A stretch of DNA of 33,497 bases from Tannerellaceae bacterium. GTDB taxonomy: Bacteria > Bacteroidota > Bacteroidia > Bacteroidales > Tannerellaceae. Numbering within the stretch: position 1 is the first letter of the stretch; each line of letters begins with the position of its first letter. The stretch covers positions 1 through 33,497 of the forward strand of contig JAJPZJ010000015.1 of the NCBI GenBank assembly GCA_021204405.1. Reading direction: 5' to 3'. Under the pieces are notes generated by a model. It was given only the letters and a program-made list of their open reading frames with translations, was not told where the DNA came from and searched no databases. A program made the translations under genes and the position numbers. Below, in pieces: positions 19,374-28,035 of this stretch.

Positions 19374-20009
19374 ATGAAATATTCTAAAGGTTGGGGAGCG
19401 GTATTCATTGTAGTACTGCTCCTTATTCTTGACCAGGCCTTGAAGATATGGATCAAAACTCACCTGCAACTGCATGAGAGTATCGAGATTACCCCGTGGT
19501 TCTTCCTCTACTTTACGGAAAATCCGGGTATGGCATTTGGTATAAAGGTGATCGGGAAATTATTCCTTTCCCTATTCCGTATCATTGCCGTAAGTTTTAT
19601 CGGATACTACTTATATAAAATTGTCAAAGAAGATAAATACAGTTTCGGCTTTATAGCCTGTATTGCGCTGATCTTTGCAGGAGCGGTGGGGAATATCATC
19701 GATTCCGTATTCTACGGGGTGATATTCGACCATAGTTTCGGACAGGTTGCTACCTTTATGCCCCAGGGAGGCGGATATGCTACCTGGCTGCATGGAAAAG
19801 TGGTGGATATGTTCTACTTCCCACTGATCCAGACCGACCTGCCGGGTTGGGTACCTATCTGGGGCGGACAGGAGTTTATCTTTTTCCGTCCGATCTTTAA
19901 CCTGGCCGATTCGGCCATTTGTGTAGGAGTATTCCTTTTGTTAATATTTTACCGCCATACACTCTCCGAAAGTGCAGCTAAAGAAGAAAAAGTTATAGAT
20001 GCGGAATAA
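19374..20009 (+). CDS. lspA: Lipoprotein signal peptidase (prolipoprotein signal peptidase II)
   Basis: Cleaves the signal peptide of lipid-modified prolipoproteins in the inner membrane. The 211-residue protein has four TM helices and the catalytic-Asp regions GNIIDSVFYG and FNLADSAICVGV, plus the early ENPGMAFG motif. It is longer than the E. coli enzyme owing to an insertion between helices 3 and 4 (about residues 125-165), usual for Bacteroidota. It overlaps the next gene by 11 bases; that gene encodes a lipoprotein. Confidence 0.96.
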   Translation: MKYSKGWGAVFIVVLLLILDQALKIWIKTHLQLHESIEITPWFFLYFTENPGMAFGIKVIGKLFLSLFRIIAVSFIGYYLYKIVKEDKYSFGFIACIALIFAGAVGNIIDSVFYGVIFDHSFGQVATFMPQGGGYATWLHGKVVDMFYFPLIQTDLPGWVPIWGGQEFIFFRPIFNLADSAICVGVFLLLIFYRHTLSESAAKEEKVIDAE

Positions 20010-20868
20010 CTCTCGCATATATTATATCATCCTCTCCGTTTTGACCCTGCTACTGGCCGTAGCCTGTGGTAAAACTCCCCGTGGCGTATTGTCTGAGAAA
20101 AAAATGCAGTCCGTTTACCTGGATATGCAACTGGCAGAAGCTATGATCAATGCGGACAGCAAGGAGTATGCCGATGTGGAGAAAAAAGAAGCCCTGTATG
20201 AGTCGGTTTTCCGGAAACATAAGATCACGCAGGCTGTTTACGACAGCTCACTGGTATGGTACGGAGCCAACCTCGATGTCTTTGTAAGGGTATACGACCG
20301 GGTGCTTAAAGATATTTCCCAGATGCAAAAAGACCTGAGCGATATGCCTGCCGATCCCGGCCCTGCTTCCGGCCGCGACTCGGTAAATATCTGGAATCGC
20401 CGTCCATCCCTGGTATTCGAACCAAACAGTCCCTTCAATGCAGTGGTATTTGATATCAAACCCGAAGCCAGTTACCTGCCGGGAAGCATCTTTGTACTCG
20501 ACCTGGATGTATGGGGCGTGAATCCGGGCATGGCACACTATCCGGAAATTAAGATCCATGCCGAACATGCCGATACCACCATTATGGTAAACGACAGAAT
20601 AACCCAGGACGGCCCTCACCAGACTGTATTGCGCAGCCATGCCACCAAACGGATACGCCGTATATATGGTATTATCCGTATGGATAATACCGGTCCCTGG
20701 TCGTATGGAAAAATCTATGTGGATAGTATCCGGCTGATGAAGTACAATTACGGAAGCTTTACCGATACAGATTCTGTAGATACCCCACCCGCCGACACTT
20801 CCGGCGATGAACCGGTTCCTGCTTTAGCAACGGAAGAGGTAGAAGCATCTCCTGTAGATTCCATTTAA
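19999..20868 (+). CDS. DUF4296 lipoprotein
   Basis: Predicted lipoprotein of 289 residues. The lipobox is AVAC (Cys23) after a hydrophobic N-terminus. The helical region at about 30-110 (SEKKMQSVYLDMQLAEAMIN ... YDSSLVWYGANLDVFVRVYD) is the DUF4296 signature. The rest is beta-rich, with an acidic, proline-rich tail. Its start lies inside lspA, and it depends on LspA for maturation. Function unknown. Confidence 0.85.
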   Translation: MRNNSRIYYIILSVLTLLLAVACGKTPRGVLSEKKMQSVYLDMQLAEAMINADSKEYADVEKKEALYESVFRKHKITQAVYDSSLVWYGANLDVFVRVYDRVLKDISQMQKDLSDMPADPGPASGRDSVNIWNRRPSLVFEPNSPFNAVVFDIKPEASYLPGSIFVLDLDVWGVNPGMAHYPEIKIHAEHADTTIMVNDRITQDGPHQTVLRSHATKRIRRIYGIIRMDNTGPWSYGKIYVDSIRLMKYNYGSFTDTDSVDTPPADTSGDEPVPALATEEVEASPVDSI

Positions 20869-20881
20869 TCGTCCGGATATA

Positions 20882-21220
20882 ATGAGACGCGTTGCCTCCC
20901 ATTATATCTATTGGAACGGATTACACCCGATGCATGTACTGGAACTGACCGGTACAGGTTCTATTGCGCGCCTGTTTCCACTCGCCGGCGAAATTGCCGG
21001 TACGGAATTTTACGACGGGCTTATATTTCCTTTTCCCAGGGAAGAGGCAACCGGCCTGCCCCGCTTATTCTTTACAGACCGTGCCCGGTGGTGGATGCTG
21101 GTCAACAGGATTTCGCCGCAAACCCCTGTATATTTATACCGTATCAGCGGAACGCTGCTGCCGCCTGCGGAACTCTGCACAGACAACTGCAGTTGCGATG
21201 GCCACATTGAGCGACTCTGA
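20882..21220 (+). CDS. Small conserved hypothetical protein, 3' end overlaps a convergent gene
   Basis: A 112-residue protein that starts MRRVASHYIYWNGLHPMHVL and continues with ELTGTGSIARLFPL and GTEFYDGLIFPFP. It is soluble, with no signal peptide, and the beta-strand-like pattern resembles short conserved proteins I recall in other Bacteroidales; no function is known to me. It follows DUF4296 by 13 bases, so it belongs to the same operon. Its last 87 bases overlap the 3' end of the convergent rRNA-methylase gene, so both genes use that DNA in opposite directions. Confidence 0.65.
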   Translation: MRRVASHYIYWNGLHPMHVLELTGTGSIARLFPLAGEIAGTEFYDGLIFPFPREEATGLPRLFFTDRARWWMLVNRISPQTPVYLYRISGTLLPPAELCTDNCSCDGHIERL

Positions 21221-21907
21221 AGTCTCCTGTGTAGGCGGATAGTTGGGAATATACAGACGCTCTGTCACCAGCTCGCCAATCCCGGGGCGTATCCCGTTCC
21301 CTTCATTTCCCATTACCAGGATACCCGTTCCGGATAAAGTTTTAGTATAGAGATTATCGCCATCCAGGAAGGTACCATATATCGGACATGCTTCTCCGTG
21401 GAGGGTAAGGAAAGCCTGTAAATCGGTGTAGTGTACCTGTACCCTGGCCAATGCACCCATGGTAGCCTGCACTACTTTCGGATTGAATACATCTGCCGTA
21501 TCTTCGCTACATACAATATGCCCGATACCGAACCAGTCGGCCAGCCGGATAATGGTGCCCAGGTTACCGGGGTCCTGTATACCGTCCAATGCTAAGACTA
21601 GTTGTTGCGACGGATCGGCTGCATCTAGTTGCCAGGCCGGTTGGCGGAATACCGCCAGTACATCCTGTGGGGTTTTCAGGAAACTAGCCTTACGCAGTTC
21701 ATCTTCATCCACATCCAATAGCTCTTTTGTGGGAATATCTCCCTGGGTAGCCATCCAGGAGGATTTGGCTATCAGCAGCTCACATCCGAAAAAGGGCAGC
21801 AGGTCGGCTACCAGTTTATTTCCTTCGGCAACAAACACCCCCGCTTCGTTGCGTGTCTTTTTACGCTCCAGCGAACGGATATATTTAAGTTTGGCTTTGC
21901 TAAGCAT
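21134..21907 (-). CDS. TrmH/SpoU-family RNA 2'-O-methyltransferase
   Basis: SPOUT-fold methyltransferase of 257 residues acting on rRNA or tRNA with SAM. An N-terminal substrate-binding domain (KLKYIRSLERKKTRNEAGVF, about 5-85) precedes the SpoU domain with LVLALDGIQDPGNLGTIIRL, VMGNEGNGIRPGI and the terminal ESLNVAIATAVVCAEFRR, which form the knotted cofactor site. It is divergent from tamL (78 bp between starts) and convergent with the small gene at 20882. A possible -7 box TATTTTTG lies at 21927-21934 on the minus strand. The exact target nucleotide cannot be assigned. Confidence 0.93.
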   Translation of the reverse strand: MLSKAKLKYIRSLERKKTRNEAGVFVAEGNKLVADLLPFFGCELLIAKSSWMATQGDIPTKELLDVDEDELRKASFLKTPQDVLAVFRQPAWQLDAADPSQQLVLALDGIQDPGNLGTIIRLADWFGIGHIVCSEDTADVFNPKVVQATMGALARVQVHYTDLQAFLTLHGEACPIYGTFLDGDNLYTKTLSGTGILVMGNEGNGIRPGIGELVTERLYIPNYPPTQETSESLNVAIATAVVCAEFRRRQQRSADTV

Positions 21908-21926
21908 CTTTATTCTTTTTTGAAAA

Positions 21927-21934
21927 CAAAAATA
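21927..21934 (-). promoter_or_regulatory. Candidate -7 box of the TrmH-type gene
   Basis: On the minus strand the sequence reads TATTTTTG (TAnnTTTG), 19 bases ahead of the ATG. No TTG is found at the usual distance upstream, so this is tentative. Confidence 0.4.
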
Positions 21935-21985
21935 GAGGAATTTATCTAATTTAGACTACATTTACGAATGTAAACCGTAGTATAA

Positions 21986-24346
21986 ATGAAAGGTCTTCTT
22001 CGATTCATATATTTTATTTTCACACTTCTTTTGCTCGCTGCCTGTAATAGTACCAAATACGTTGGTGAAGGGGAGTACCTGCTGGCCAGGGTACGCATAG
22101 AATCTGATGAAAATAACTATAAAGACAACGACCTTAAATCTTATATCCGCCAGCAACCTAATTTCAAAGTATTCGGACTGGCCAAATGGCAGCTTTTTGT
22201 ATATAACTGGTCGGGGCCCGACGAAAACAAATGGGTGAACAAACAGTTACGCCGTATGGGCGAGGCACCTGTCATACTCGACACCATGCTGGTGGAACAA
22301 TCTACGCAGGAGTTGGAGCGTTTTTTCATCAATAAAGGTTATATCAATGCCGAAGTAACAGCCACCATCGATACGGTCAGCCGTAAAAAAGCAGTAGTTA
22401 CCTATCAGGTAGTTGCCAACGAACCTTACCGGATACGGAATTATAGCATGAATATAGACGATCCGCGGATAGACCGGATTGCCCATTTCCAGCCCCAACC
22501 CCGTTCGCGCTTTTTCTCGACATTCCGTACCAATCCCGAAGAATTTGCTCCATTGGTGAAAGAAGGAACACTTTTCGACCGGGATATCCTCGACCAGGAA
22601 CGGCAGCGGTTAACCAGTATCCTGCGCCGCCGGGGCTATTATGCGTTCAATAAAGATTATTTTGCCTACTATGCCGATAGCGCTTTCCGGCAAAATATAG
22701 TCGACCTTGAAATGTACCTCAGGCCTTACCGGTATATCAATCCGGCCGGTGTAGTAACCGATACGATCCATCCCCGTTATTATATCAAGGATGTAACCAT
22801 TATTACCGACCACGACCCCCTGGCCATTGGTACTGATCCGGAGCATATCTCTCCGGCAGATACGCTGAAATATGGAGCTACCCATATCCTGTACGGAGTA
22901 AATGGCAGGAGTATCCGTCCCGGCGTACTCTTGCGGAGTAACTATATCTTACCCGGCCGCCTTTTCAACGAAAGGAATGTCGAGCAGACCTATTCGGCTT
23001 TTTCCACCTTACGGGCATTAAGGAACGTCAATATCCGTTTTACCGAGGTAATGGAAAATGATACAATGAAGCTGCATACCACCATTTATACCGCTCCGGC
23101 CAAAACACAAGGGTTTGGAGTAGATGTGGAAGGTACCAACTCAGCGGGTGATTTTGGCTTTGCCTCCAGCCTGAACTATCAGCACCGCAATCTTTTTAAA
23201 GGTTCGGAACTCTTCTCTGCCAGGGTAAGAGGAGCTTATGAAGCGCTCACGAACAAAAACAATGATGGTACACGCAGCAACTACTGGGAGTTCGGGGCGG
23301 AAACTACGCTCAATTTTCCCAGTTTCCTGTTCCCTTTTGTGACGAACGATTTCAGGCGTAGTGTGCGTACCAGTACCGAACTCCGGCTGAGTTATAACTA
23401 CCAGACCCGCCCCGACTATAAGCGTGCCTTATTGTCCGGCGGACTGAATTATATCTGGCGCGACCGGCTTAACGCTTCTGCCCGCCATGTATTTAAGCTC
23501 ATGGATATCGACTACGTATATATTCCCTATCTGAATCCTGTGTTTGAGGACAGACTTTCTAACTTTATCAAACTTTATAACTTTACGGAACAGTTCGTTC
23601 TTGGAACAGGATATTCCTATTCTTTTACCAACTATTCGCCATTCGGCCAGTTGCGAAATACCCATTCGTTCCGGCTCTCATACGAGATGGCTGGTAACCT
23701 GCTTTATGGAATATCTAAACTGTCGAAAGCGGAAAAGAACGAACAGGGATTGTATGAGTTCCTGGGAGCCAACTATGCGCAGTTTGTTAAGATGGATGTC
23801 GATTTCAGTAAGAATTATGTGGTCGATTTCCGTAACCGCATAGCCTTCCATGTAGGAGTAGGAGTAGGGTATCCCTATGGAAATTCAAAATTACTACCAT
23901 TCGAGCGGAGCTATTTTTCCGGAGGGGCCAACAGTGTGCGTGGATGGTCGGTCCGTTCTTTAGGACCGGGTAGCATGCCGGTAACCGATAGCACCACGTA
24001 TGCCGACCAGATAGGCGATATCCGCCTCGACCTGAGTGTGGAATACCGTACCAAACTCTTCTGGAAATTCGAACTAGCTGCCTATATAGACGGTGGTAAT
24101 ATCTGGACGATGCACAAGAATGCCGATCGCCCGGATGGGAACTTTGATTTTTCCCGTTTCTACCGCGAAATAGCCTTTTCTTACGGATTAGGTCTCCGAC
24201 TCGATTTCGACTTCTTCCTGATTCGTCTCGACTCCGGCCTGAAAGCCTATAACCCACAAGCTCCCAAGTCAGAACGTTGGCCTCTCCTGCACCCCAACCT
24301 GAAGGATAACTTCGCCCTCCATTTCGCCGTGGGCTATCCCTTCTGA
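21986..24346 (+). CDS. tamL: TamL, outer-membrane BamA-like assembly lipoprotein
   Basis: Member of the Omp85 superfamily, the Bacteroidota counterpart of TamA, 786 residues. It is a lipoprotein (lipobox LAAC, Cys20) with POTRA-type domains (about 25-370; for example RIRNYSMNIDDPRI and LFNERNVEQTYSAFSTLRAL) and a 16-strand-type barrel with the conserved FSGGANSVRGW loop (about 640-650) and a terminal strand ending FAVGYPF. Works in envelope assembly, likely with a TamB partner not in this window. Divergent from the methylase gene. Confidence 0.93.
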   Translation: MKGLLRFIYFIFTLLLLAACNSTKYVGEGEYLLARVRIESDENNYKDNDLKSYIRQQPNFKVFGLAKWQLFVYNWSGPDENKWVNKQLRRMGEAPVILDTMLVEQSTQELERFFINKGYINAEVTATIDTVSRKKAVVTYQVVANEPYRIRNYSMNIDDPRIDRIAHFQPQPRSRFFSTFRTNPEEFAPLVKEGTLFDRDILDQERQRLTSILRRRGYYAFNKDYFAYYADSAFRQNIVDLEMYLRPYRYINPAGVVTDTIHPRYYIKDVTIITDHDPLAIGTDPEHISPADTLKYGATHILYGVNGRSIRPGVLLRSNYILPGRLFNERNVEQTYSAFSTLRALRNVNIRFTEVMENDTMKLHTTIYTAPAKTQGFGVDVEGTNSAGDFGFASSLNYQHRNLFKGSELFSARVRGAYEALTNKNNDGTRSNYWEFGAETTLNFPSFLFPFVTNDFRRSVRTSTELRLSYNYQTRPDYKRALLSGGLNYIWRDRLNASARHVFKLMDIDYVYIPYLNPVFEDRLSNFIKLYNFTEQFVLGTGYSYSFTNYSPFGQLRNTHSFRLSYEMAGNLLYGISKLSKAEKNEQGLYEFLGANYAQFVKMDVDFSKNYVVDFRNRIAFHVGVGVGYPYGNSKLLPFERSYFSGGANSVRGWSVRSLGPGSMPVTDSTTYADQIGDIRLDLSVEYRTKLFWKFELAAYIDGGNIWTMHKNADRPDGNFDFSRFYREIAFSYGLGLRLDFDFFLIRLDSGLKAYNPQAPKSERWPLLHPNLKDNFALHFAVGYPF

Positions 24347-24368
24347 TGAAAAAAATATCCCCGATTTA

Positions 24369-24399
24369 TTGCTATTTCCAAATATAACCCCTACATTTG
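24369..24399 (+). promoter_or_regulatory. Promoter of tRNA-Arg
   Basis: TTG at 24369-24371, a 20-bp spacer and TACATTTG at 24392-24399 form a very good match to the Bacteroidota consensus, 17 bp before the tRNA. Confidence 0.8.
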
Positions 24400-24415
24400 C
24401 ACCGCAATTAAGGCC

Positions 24416-24489
24416 GGTCGGGTAGCTCAGCTGGATAGAGCAACAGCCTTCTAAGCTGTGGGTCATGGGTTCGAATCCCATCCTGATCA
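24416..24489 (+). tRNA. tRNA-Arg (anticodon TCT)
   Basis: A 74-nt cloverleaf with acceptor stem GGTCGGG/CCTGATC, D arm GCTC..GAGC, and anticodon stem ACAGC/GCTGT around the loop CTTCTAA (anticodon TCT, reads AGA). The T arm TGGG/CCCA encloses TTCGAAT. CCA is not encoded. The 3' ends of tRNA genes are frequent integration sites, and the DNA downstream is accessory. Confidence 0.96.
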
Positions 24490-24506
24490 CAAACTAAAAC
24501 TCATTG

Positions 24507-24542
24507 AATCAGATACTTTTACGTAAAGTGTCTGATTTTTTT
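24507..24542 (+). terminator. Rho-independent terminator after tRNA-Arg
   Basis: Stem of 13 pairs with one G-T wobble (aatcagatacttt / aaagtgtctgatt), a 5-base loop and a run of seven T. Confidence 0.9.
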
Positions 24543-24571
24543 ATATTCTCCGGTAGTTACTCTTTATCCTA

Positions 24572-24588
24572 ACGAAATAAAATTTCGT
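24572..24588. promoter_or_regulatory. 17-bp palindrome upstream of the eCIS-type gene
   Basis: acgaaat-aaa-atttcgt is a perfect inverted repeat 35 bp upstream of the ATG at 24624. It sits where an operator could lie. No regulator gene is adjacent, so this is tentative. Confidence 0.35.
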
Positions 24589-24623
24589 CATCCGTTTTTA
24601 TCTTAGCCAAAATTTAAGTGAGT

Positions 24624-25286
24624 ATGAAAGAACATAGGAAGAAAGCAGAGAATAGGTTAGCTAATCATACGAGCTCCTCCAAACAAGCTCCTATACCGGT
24701 AATTTTACAGGCTTATAAGAATAAAACTTTGGGAAAAGGATGGGTACAGCCAGTGAGCGAGACACATGAAAATTCATTATCGAATCCATCTGCCGGACAA
24801 GCTCCGGCAGCTACTATCTTACAACGCTACGGGGAAGGTATACAAAGAAACGACTTGCCAAAAGAGGAAGCCTGTATCCCATGCGAATTCGATAGTATAC
24901 CAAAGGTAGAAAATAAAAAATGTGTTCAAAGAGAGGCACTTGCTTCTGATGGAGTATTAGATGGAAATGTGAACTATACCAGGAGAATGAATAATGGGGC
25001 TCTTTCTGCATGGAGGATGAGCGCGACAAATATTGAATTTTCATCCCCCAGGGTTTTCCAATTACCCATTGGAAATTCACCTACTGCAACACCTCCGGGA
25101 TGGCAACGCGTTCAAGGTTGTGTAAGAATGCATCTTTTGAATGGTCAGTTGGGAGGTACTGGTGCTCATAGTAAGAATTTAGCCCCGGGAAGTTATGATT
25201 TAAATCATCTGCACTATACTGAGGTTGAAAAGCACTTAGTGCGCCATGTGCGTGATAGAAGAGGTAAATTAATAATTATTCCGTAG
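24624..25286 (+). CDS. Putative DUF4157/eCIS-associated effector-like protein
   Basis: Protein of 220 residues without signal peptide or TM segment. The basic N-terminus has two repeats with a shared core (PVILQAY at about 25-31 and ATILQRY at 63-69), a style seen in N-termini of Bacteroidota proteins associated with extracellular contractile injection systems and DUF4157. The C-terminus (about 159-220) has RMHLLNGQLGGTG, NLAPGSYDLNHLHYTEVE: an H-L-L-N ... L-G-G ... N-L-x-P ... N-x-x-H ... V-E pattern I recognise from polymorphic-toxin-like nuclease-fold tails. Activity is not established. ATG 24624 is preferred to GTG 24618. Stop is TAG. It lies alone behind tRNA-Arg, with no eCIS structural genes in the window. 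Orphan cargo or a remnant are both possible. Confidence 0.5.
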   Translation: MKEHRKKAENRLANHTSSSKQAPIPVILQAYKNKTLGKGWVQPVSETHENSLSNPSAGQAPAATILQRYGEGIQRNDLPKEEACIPCEFDSIPKVENKKCVQREALASDGVLDGNVNYTRRMNNGALSAWRMSATNIEFSSPRVFQLPIGNSPTATPPGWQRVQGCVRMHLLNGQLGGTGAHSKNLAPGSYDLNHLHYTEVEKHLVRHVRDRRGKLIIIP

Positions 25287-25319
25287 AGTGTACGTATGAG
25301 ACGGGGCTGGGTGATCTGG

Positions 25320-25354
25320 ATTATACACTAAAAAGTATTCACTGTGTGTATAAT
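25320..25354. terminator. Hairpin between convergent genes
   Basis: Stem attatacac / gtgtataat (9 bp) lies between the 3' ends of two convergent genes (25286 and 25380). A T run is lacking, so termination is only plausible. Confidence 0.35.
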
Positions 25355-25379
25355 TTAGATAATGGTGAATCTGATGATG

Positions 25380-27956
25380 TTAATCTGGTGGATTAGGGCT
25401 GCGTTGTAGCTGTTCGCATAGCAGGTTCAGTTCTCGCTGTATACTATCCTTTTGCTCAACAAATTCAGTTTCGAGAATTTTTAATTTTTTCTCCACCTTC
25501 TCCGGTTCTGTTATATAAAATAGATGCTCATTGAGGAATTTACTGCACAGGCCTAAAATAATTATCCATCCCAGTACGGCCAGTATGGATACAGCATGTT
25601 TTTTCAATCTCGATTTCAAACAGTTCGCAGCTATACCAGACCTGTTACTGTCATGGCGGAAAGTATGTTTCAGGCAGACAACAAACAGAGAAAGGGAAAG
25701 CATAAAAGTAATACTGAAAACAACAAATTGTAAAATATTATGGGCCACCTTGATAGCACCCAGGCTGATGGTTACAAATGCCAGGAATGCAGCAAATACG
25801 CCTAGTATCTGGATGGTACTCTGGCGGCTTTCATTATTGCTGGTAGTTATTTCAGTTTCAACAGCCTCCAGAGTTTTCTTATTTAATGTTGTTATGTGCT
25901 TTATTTGTTCGTCAATCGTTTTTTTTGTGCTGTACCTCATTCTTTTTGCTATCATCTTTTACTTTTATCTGGTTGAGTTCATTCTCCAATTCTTTCAGTT
26001 TAAAATAATATTTATTATTTAAGTGGTTCAGATACTCCAGGTTTACAGGTGAACATCCAAGAGATGCAAAGAAAAAACGGTCCTTAAACTGTTCGTAATC
26101 GTAATTATCTATATCCATTTTCCCAATAGAACTGTAGCTGGTTTCTCCATTTTTCAGTTCATAAAAACTATAATTGAAAGGAGGGCGGAATTGGTGAGGC
26201 AAACTATTGGTATAAACTGTCATAAACTCATCCAGGTCGCTTAATAGCTTTCGCAAAGCCTTAACTCCATTTTCTAATATTTCTCTTTTTCTGGAAATGC
26301 TAATTTCTGCGTTGTTATAGAGTATGTTTTCCTCATACACTTTTTTAAGTGAATGCATATAGAAGGGTACCGATCTGTGGGTAAGATTATTTTCCGAATT
26401 AAGGAAAGTAATTACATTATCAAATAAAGTATTGGAAGTACCTTCTTTAAGCAACTTGAATATAGAAGACATCTTACAGTAGTTTCTAATTCCTGTTAAT
26501 GCTGCTTTATTATAGGTAGATACATCTTTATTGTAATTATTCTCAAGCTCTTCAGAGTTAGTTATAAAATAAGTAGGTTCTACTTCCCGGTCTATTCTGG
26601 TATGCTTTTTTCCAATAAAGGATTGGCTTTACCAGCATCTTCTACCGAAATTTTATTAAACTCCTCCAGATACCTATTTAAATCCTCTTTTTTTGAAAGG
26701 TATCTTCCATTGATAATGTAAAATAACCCATTTCCACATCATCATATTTCGGACGTGGCGACAGCATCTCTTTTATCAGGGCCGAAGCTTTTATCTGGGT
26801 AAGGTAAAAAAGCTGGGTGAAATCTTGAAGGATTGCCGGTTTTACTGGTTTTACCAAAGGCTGGTCTTCTACTTGTTTAATAATGTTCAACTTACGTTTT
26901 ACACCTTCCAGCAGGAGATAGAGGGTATTAATATTCTCTTGGTTGATAATATAGCAATGGTCTATCAGCGTCATACGGATTATATTACTTACCAGGTGTT
27001 CGTAATATAAGGTATCTCTCTTTCCAATAAACTCCAGGTTTCTATATATGCTTTTCTTGAATCGTTCTTCCTTGTCGGAATTTACACTTACCACTTTAGA
27101 AGTCGGCTCATCCAGGTGATGCTTAATCTGTGCACATGCATCTAATGCCTGCCAGATCAGTATCGTATACGATTTTACAATATATAGTTGTAAAGTATTA
27201 ACCAACTCTTTTTGAGTAGGGGTACTTAATATATCGTTCTTAATTTTTTTCAATATCCCGTAATTTTTGGCTGTAATTCTCATACAACAGATATTCCGCA
27301 TTCATAAATGATTTGCCAAAATGGTAGCAAACCTCACAATTGATAAGGTTGATGAATAATTGACGTTGCTTCTCCGGAGTACGGAGGAGGCTATATTGAA
27401 CAAGGGAAGTAAGGTATTCCGTTTTATTTGCCCATATATTTTTTAATTTCTCGATTGCTTTATCGGATACCTCCTCAGTAGCAGGAGTAAAACCTTCCTG
27501 GTGCTGAATATTCTTTATAGCAATTAAAGCAGTTAATATAGGCTTTATAATCTTGGCATGCCGGTAAACAGATTTATTTTCGTTAATGATTTCTATTGCT
27601 TTCTTCCCGTAAGCATGTGCATCTTTGTTGACATTTCCAAAAAGCGATTTATATCCCGATTGAGTTTCGGCTTCATTCTCAATCCCATCTTCAGCTTCAG
27701 GTGGGTTAGAGTAGTGGAAATTAATTGAAACAGGCTGGCCGGAATTATCTCTATTTATCTCATAACCTATATCTATACGATTACTATTGTCCATAATCAG
27801 CATAGTCACTAGTTTAGTGAAGCTGTTTACATCTTCAACGGTAAAGATCTTATATTCATTTAATGTATTGTTGATAAATTCACTATAGGTGTCTATATCC
27901 AGTTCGATGAGCTTCCTAACTATATCATTGGCTTGATCGATGTGGCTTTTAAGCAT
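25380..27956 (-). CDS. Very long helical protein with C-terminal membrane anchor, unknown family (read in four frameshifted pieces)
   Basis: Four apparent small genes (27956-27240, 27301-26678, 26472-25912, 25955-25380) each end at a homopolymer where the next frame takes over: T7 27244-27250 (minus one), T7 26688-26694 (plus one), T6 26606-26611 (plus one) and T8 25919-25926 (minus one). The net change is zero, and every join gives fluent protein (RDIEKIKNDIL, FQKKEDLNRYLEEF, LLEKKHTRIDREVEP, NEVQHKKTIDEQI). The result is one gene for about 858 residues: mainly alpha-helical up to about 660, a coiled coil about 660-715, three hydrophobic segments (about 716-738, 740-761, 785-806), then a short coiled coil. 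No known domain recognised. AT-rich. It lies 79 bp behind a Panacea-type gene, so it may be the toxin or effector of a pair; that is inference. If the frames are real, it is a decayed gene. Confidence 0.6.
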
Positions 27957-27979
27957 GGTGTAAATAGAATTAAGGTATT

Positions 27980-28010
27980 AAAAAAGACTGGCCATACCGT
28001 TAAGTATGGC
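27980..28010 (-). terminator. Hairpin plus U-run between the Panacea-like gene and the long gene
   Basis: On the minus strand gccatac / gtatggc pair around a 6-base loop, then five bases and U6 (27980-27985). It lies between two genes in the same orientation. It could attenuate read-through into the downstream gene, which would favour antitoxin over partner. Confidence 0.5.
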
Positions 28011-28035
28011 TGGCTATTTATGATTTAGACTTTGT

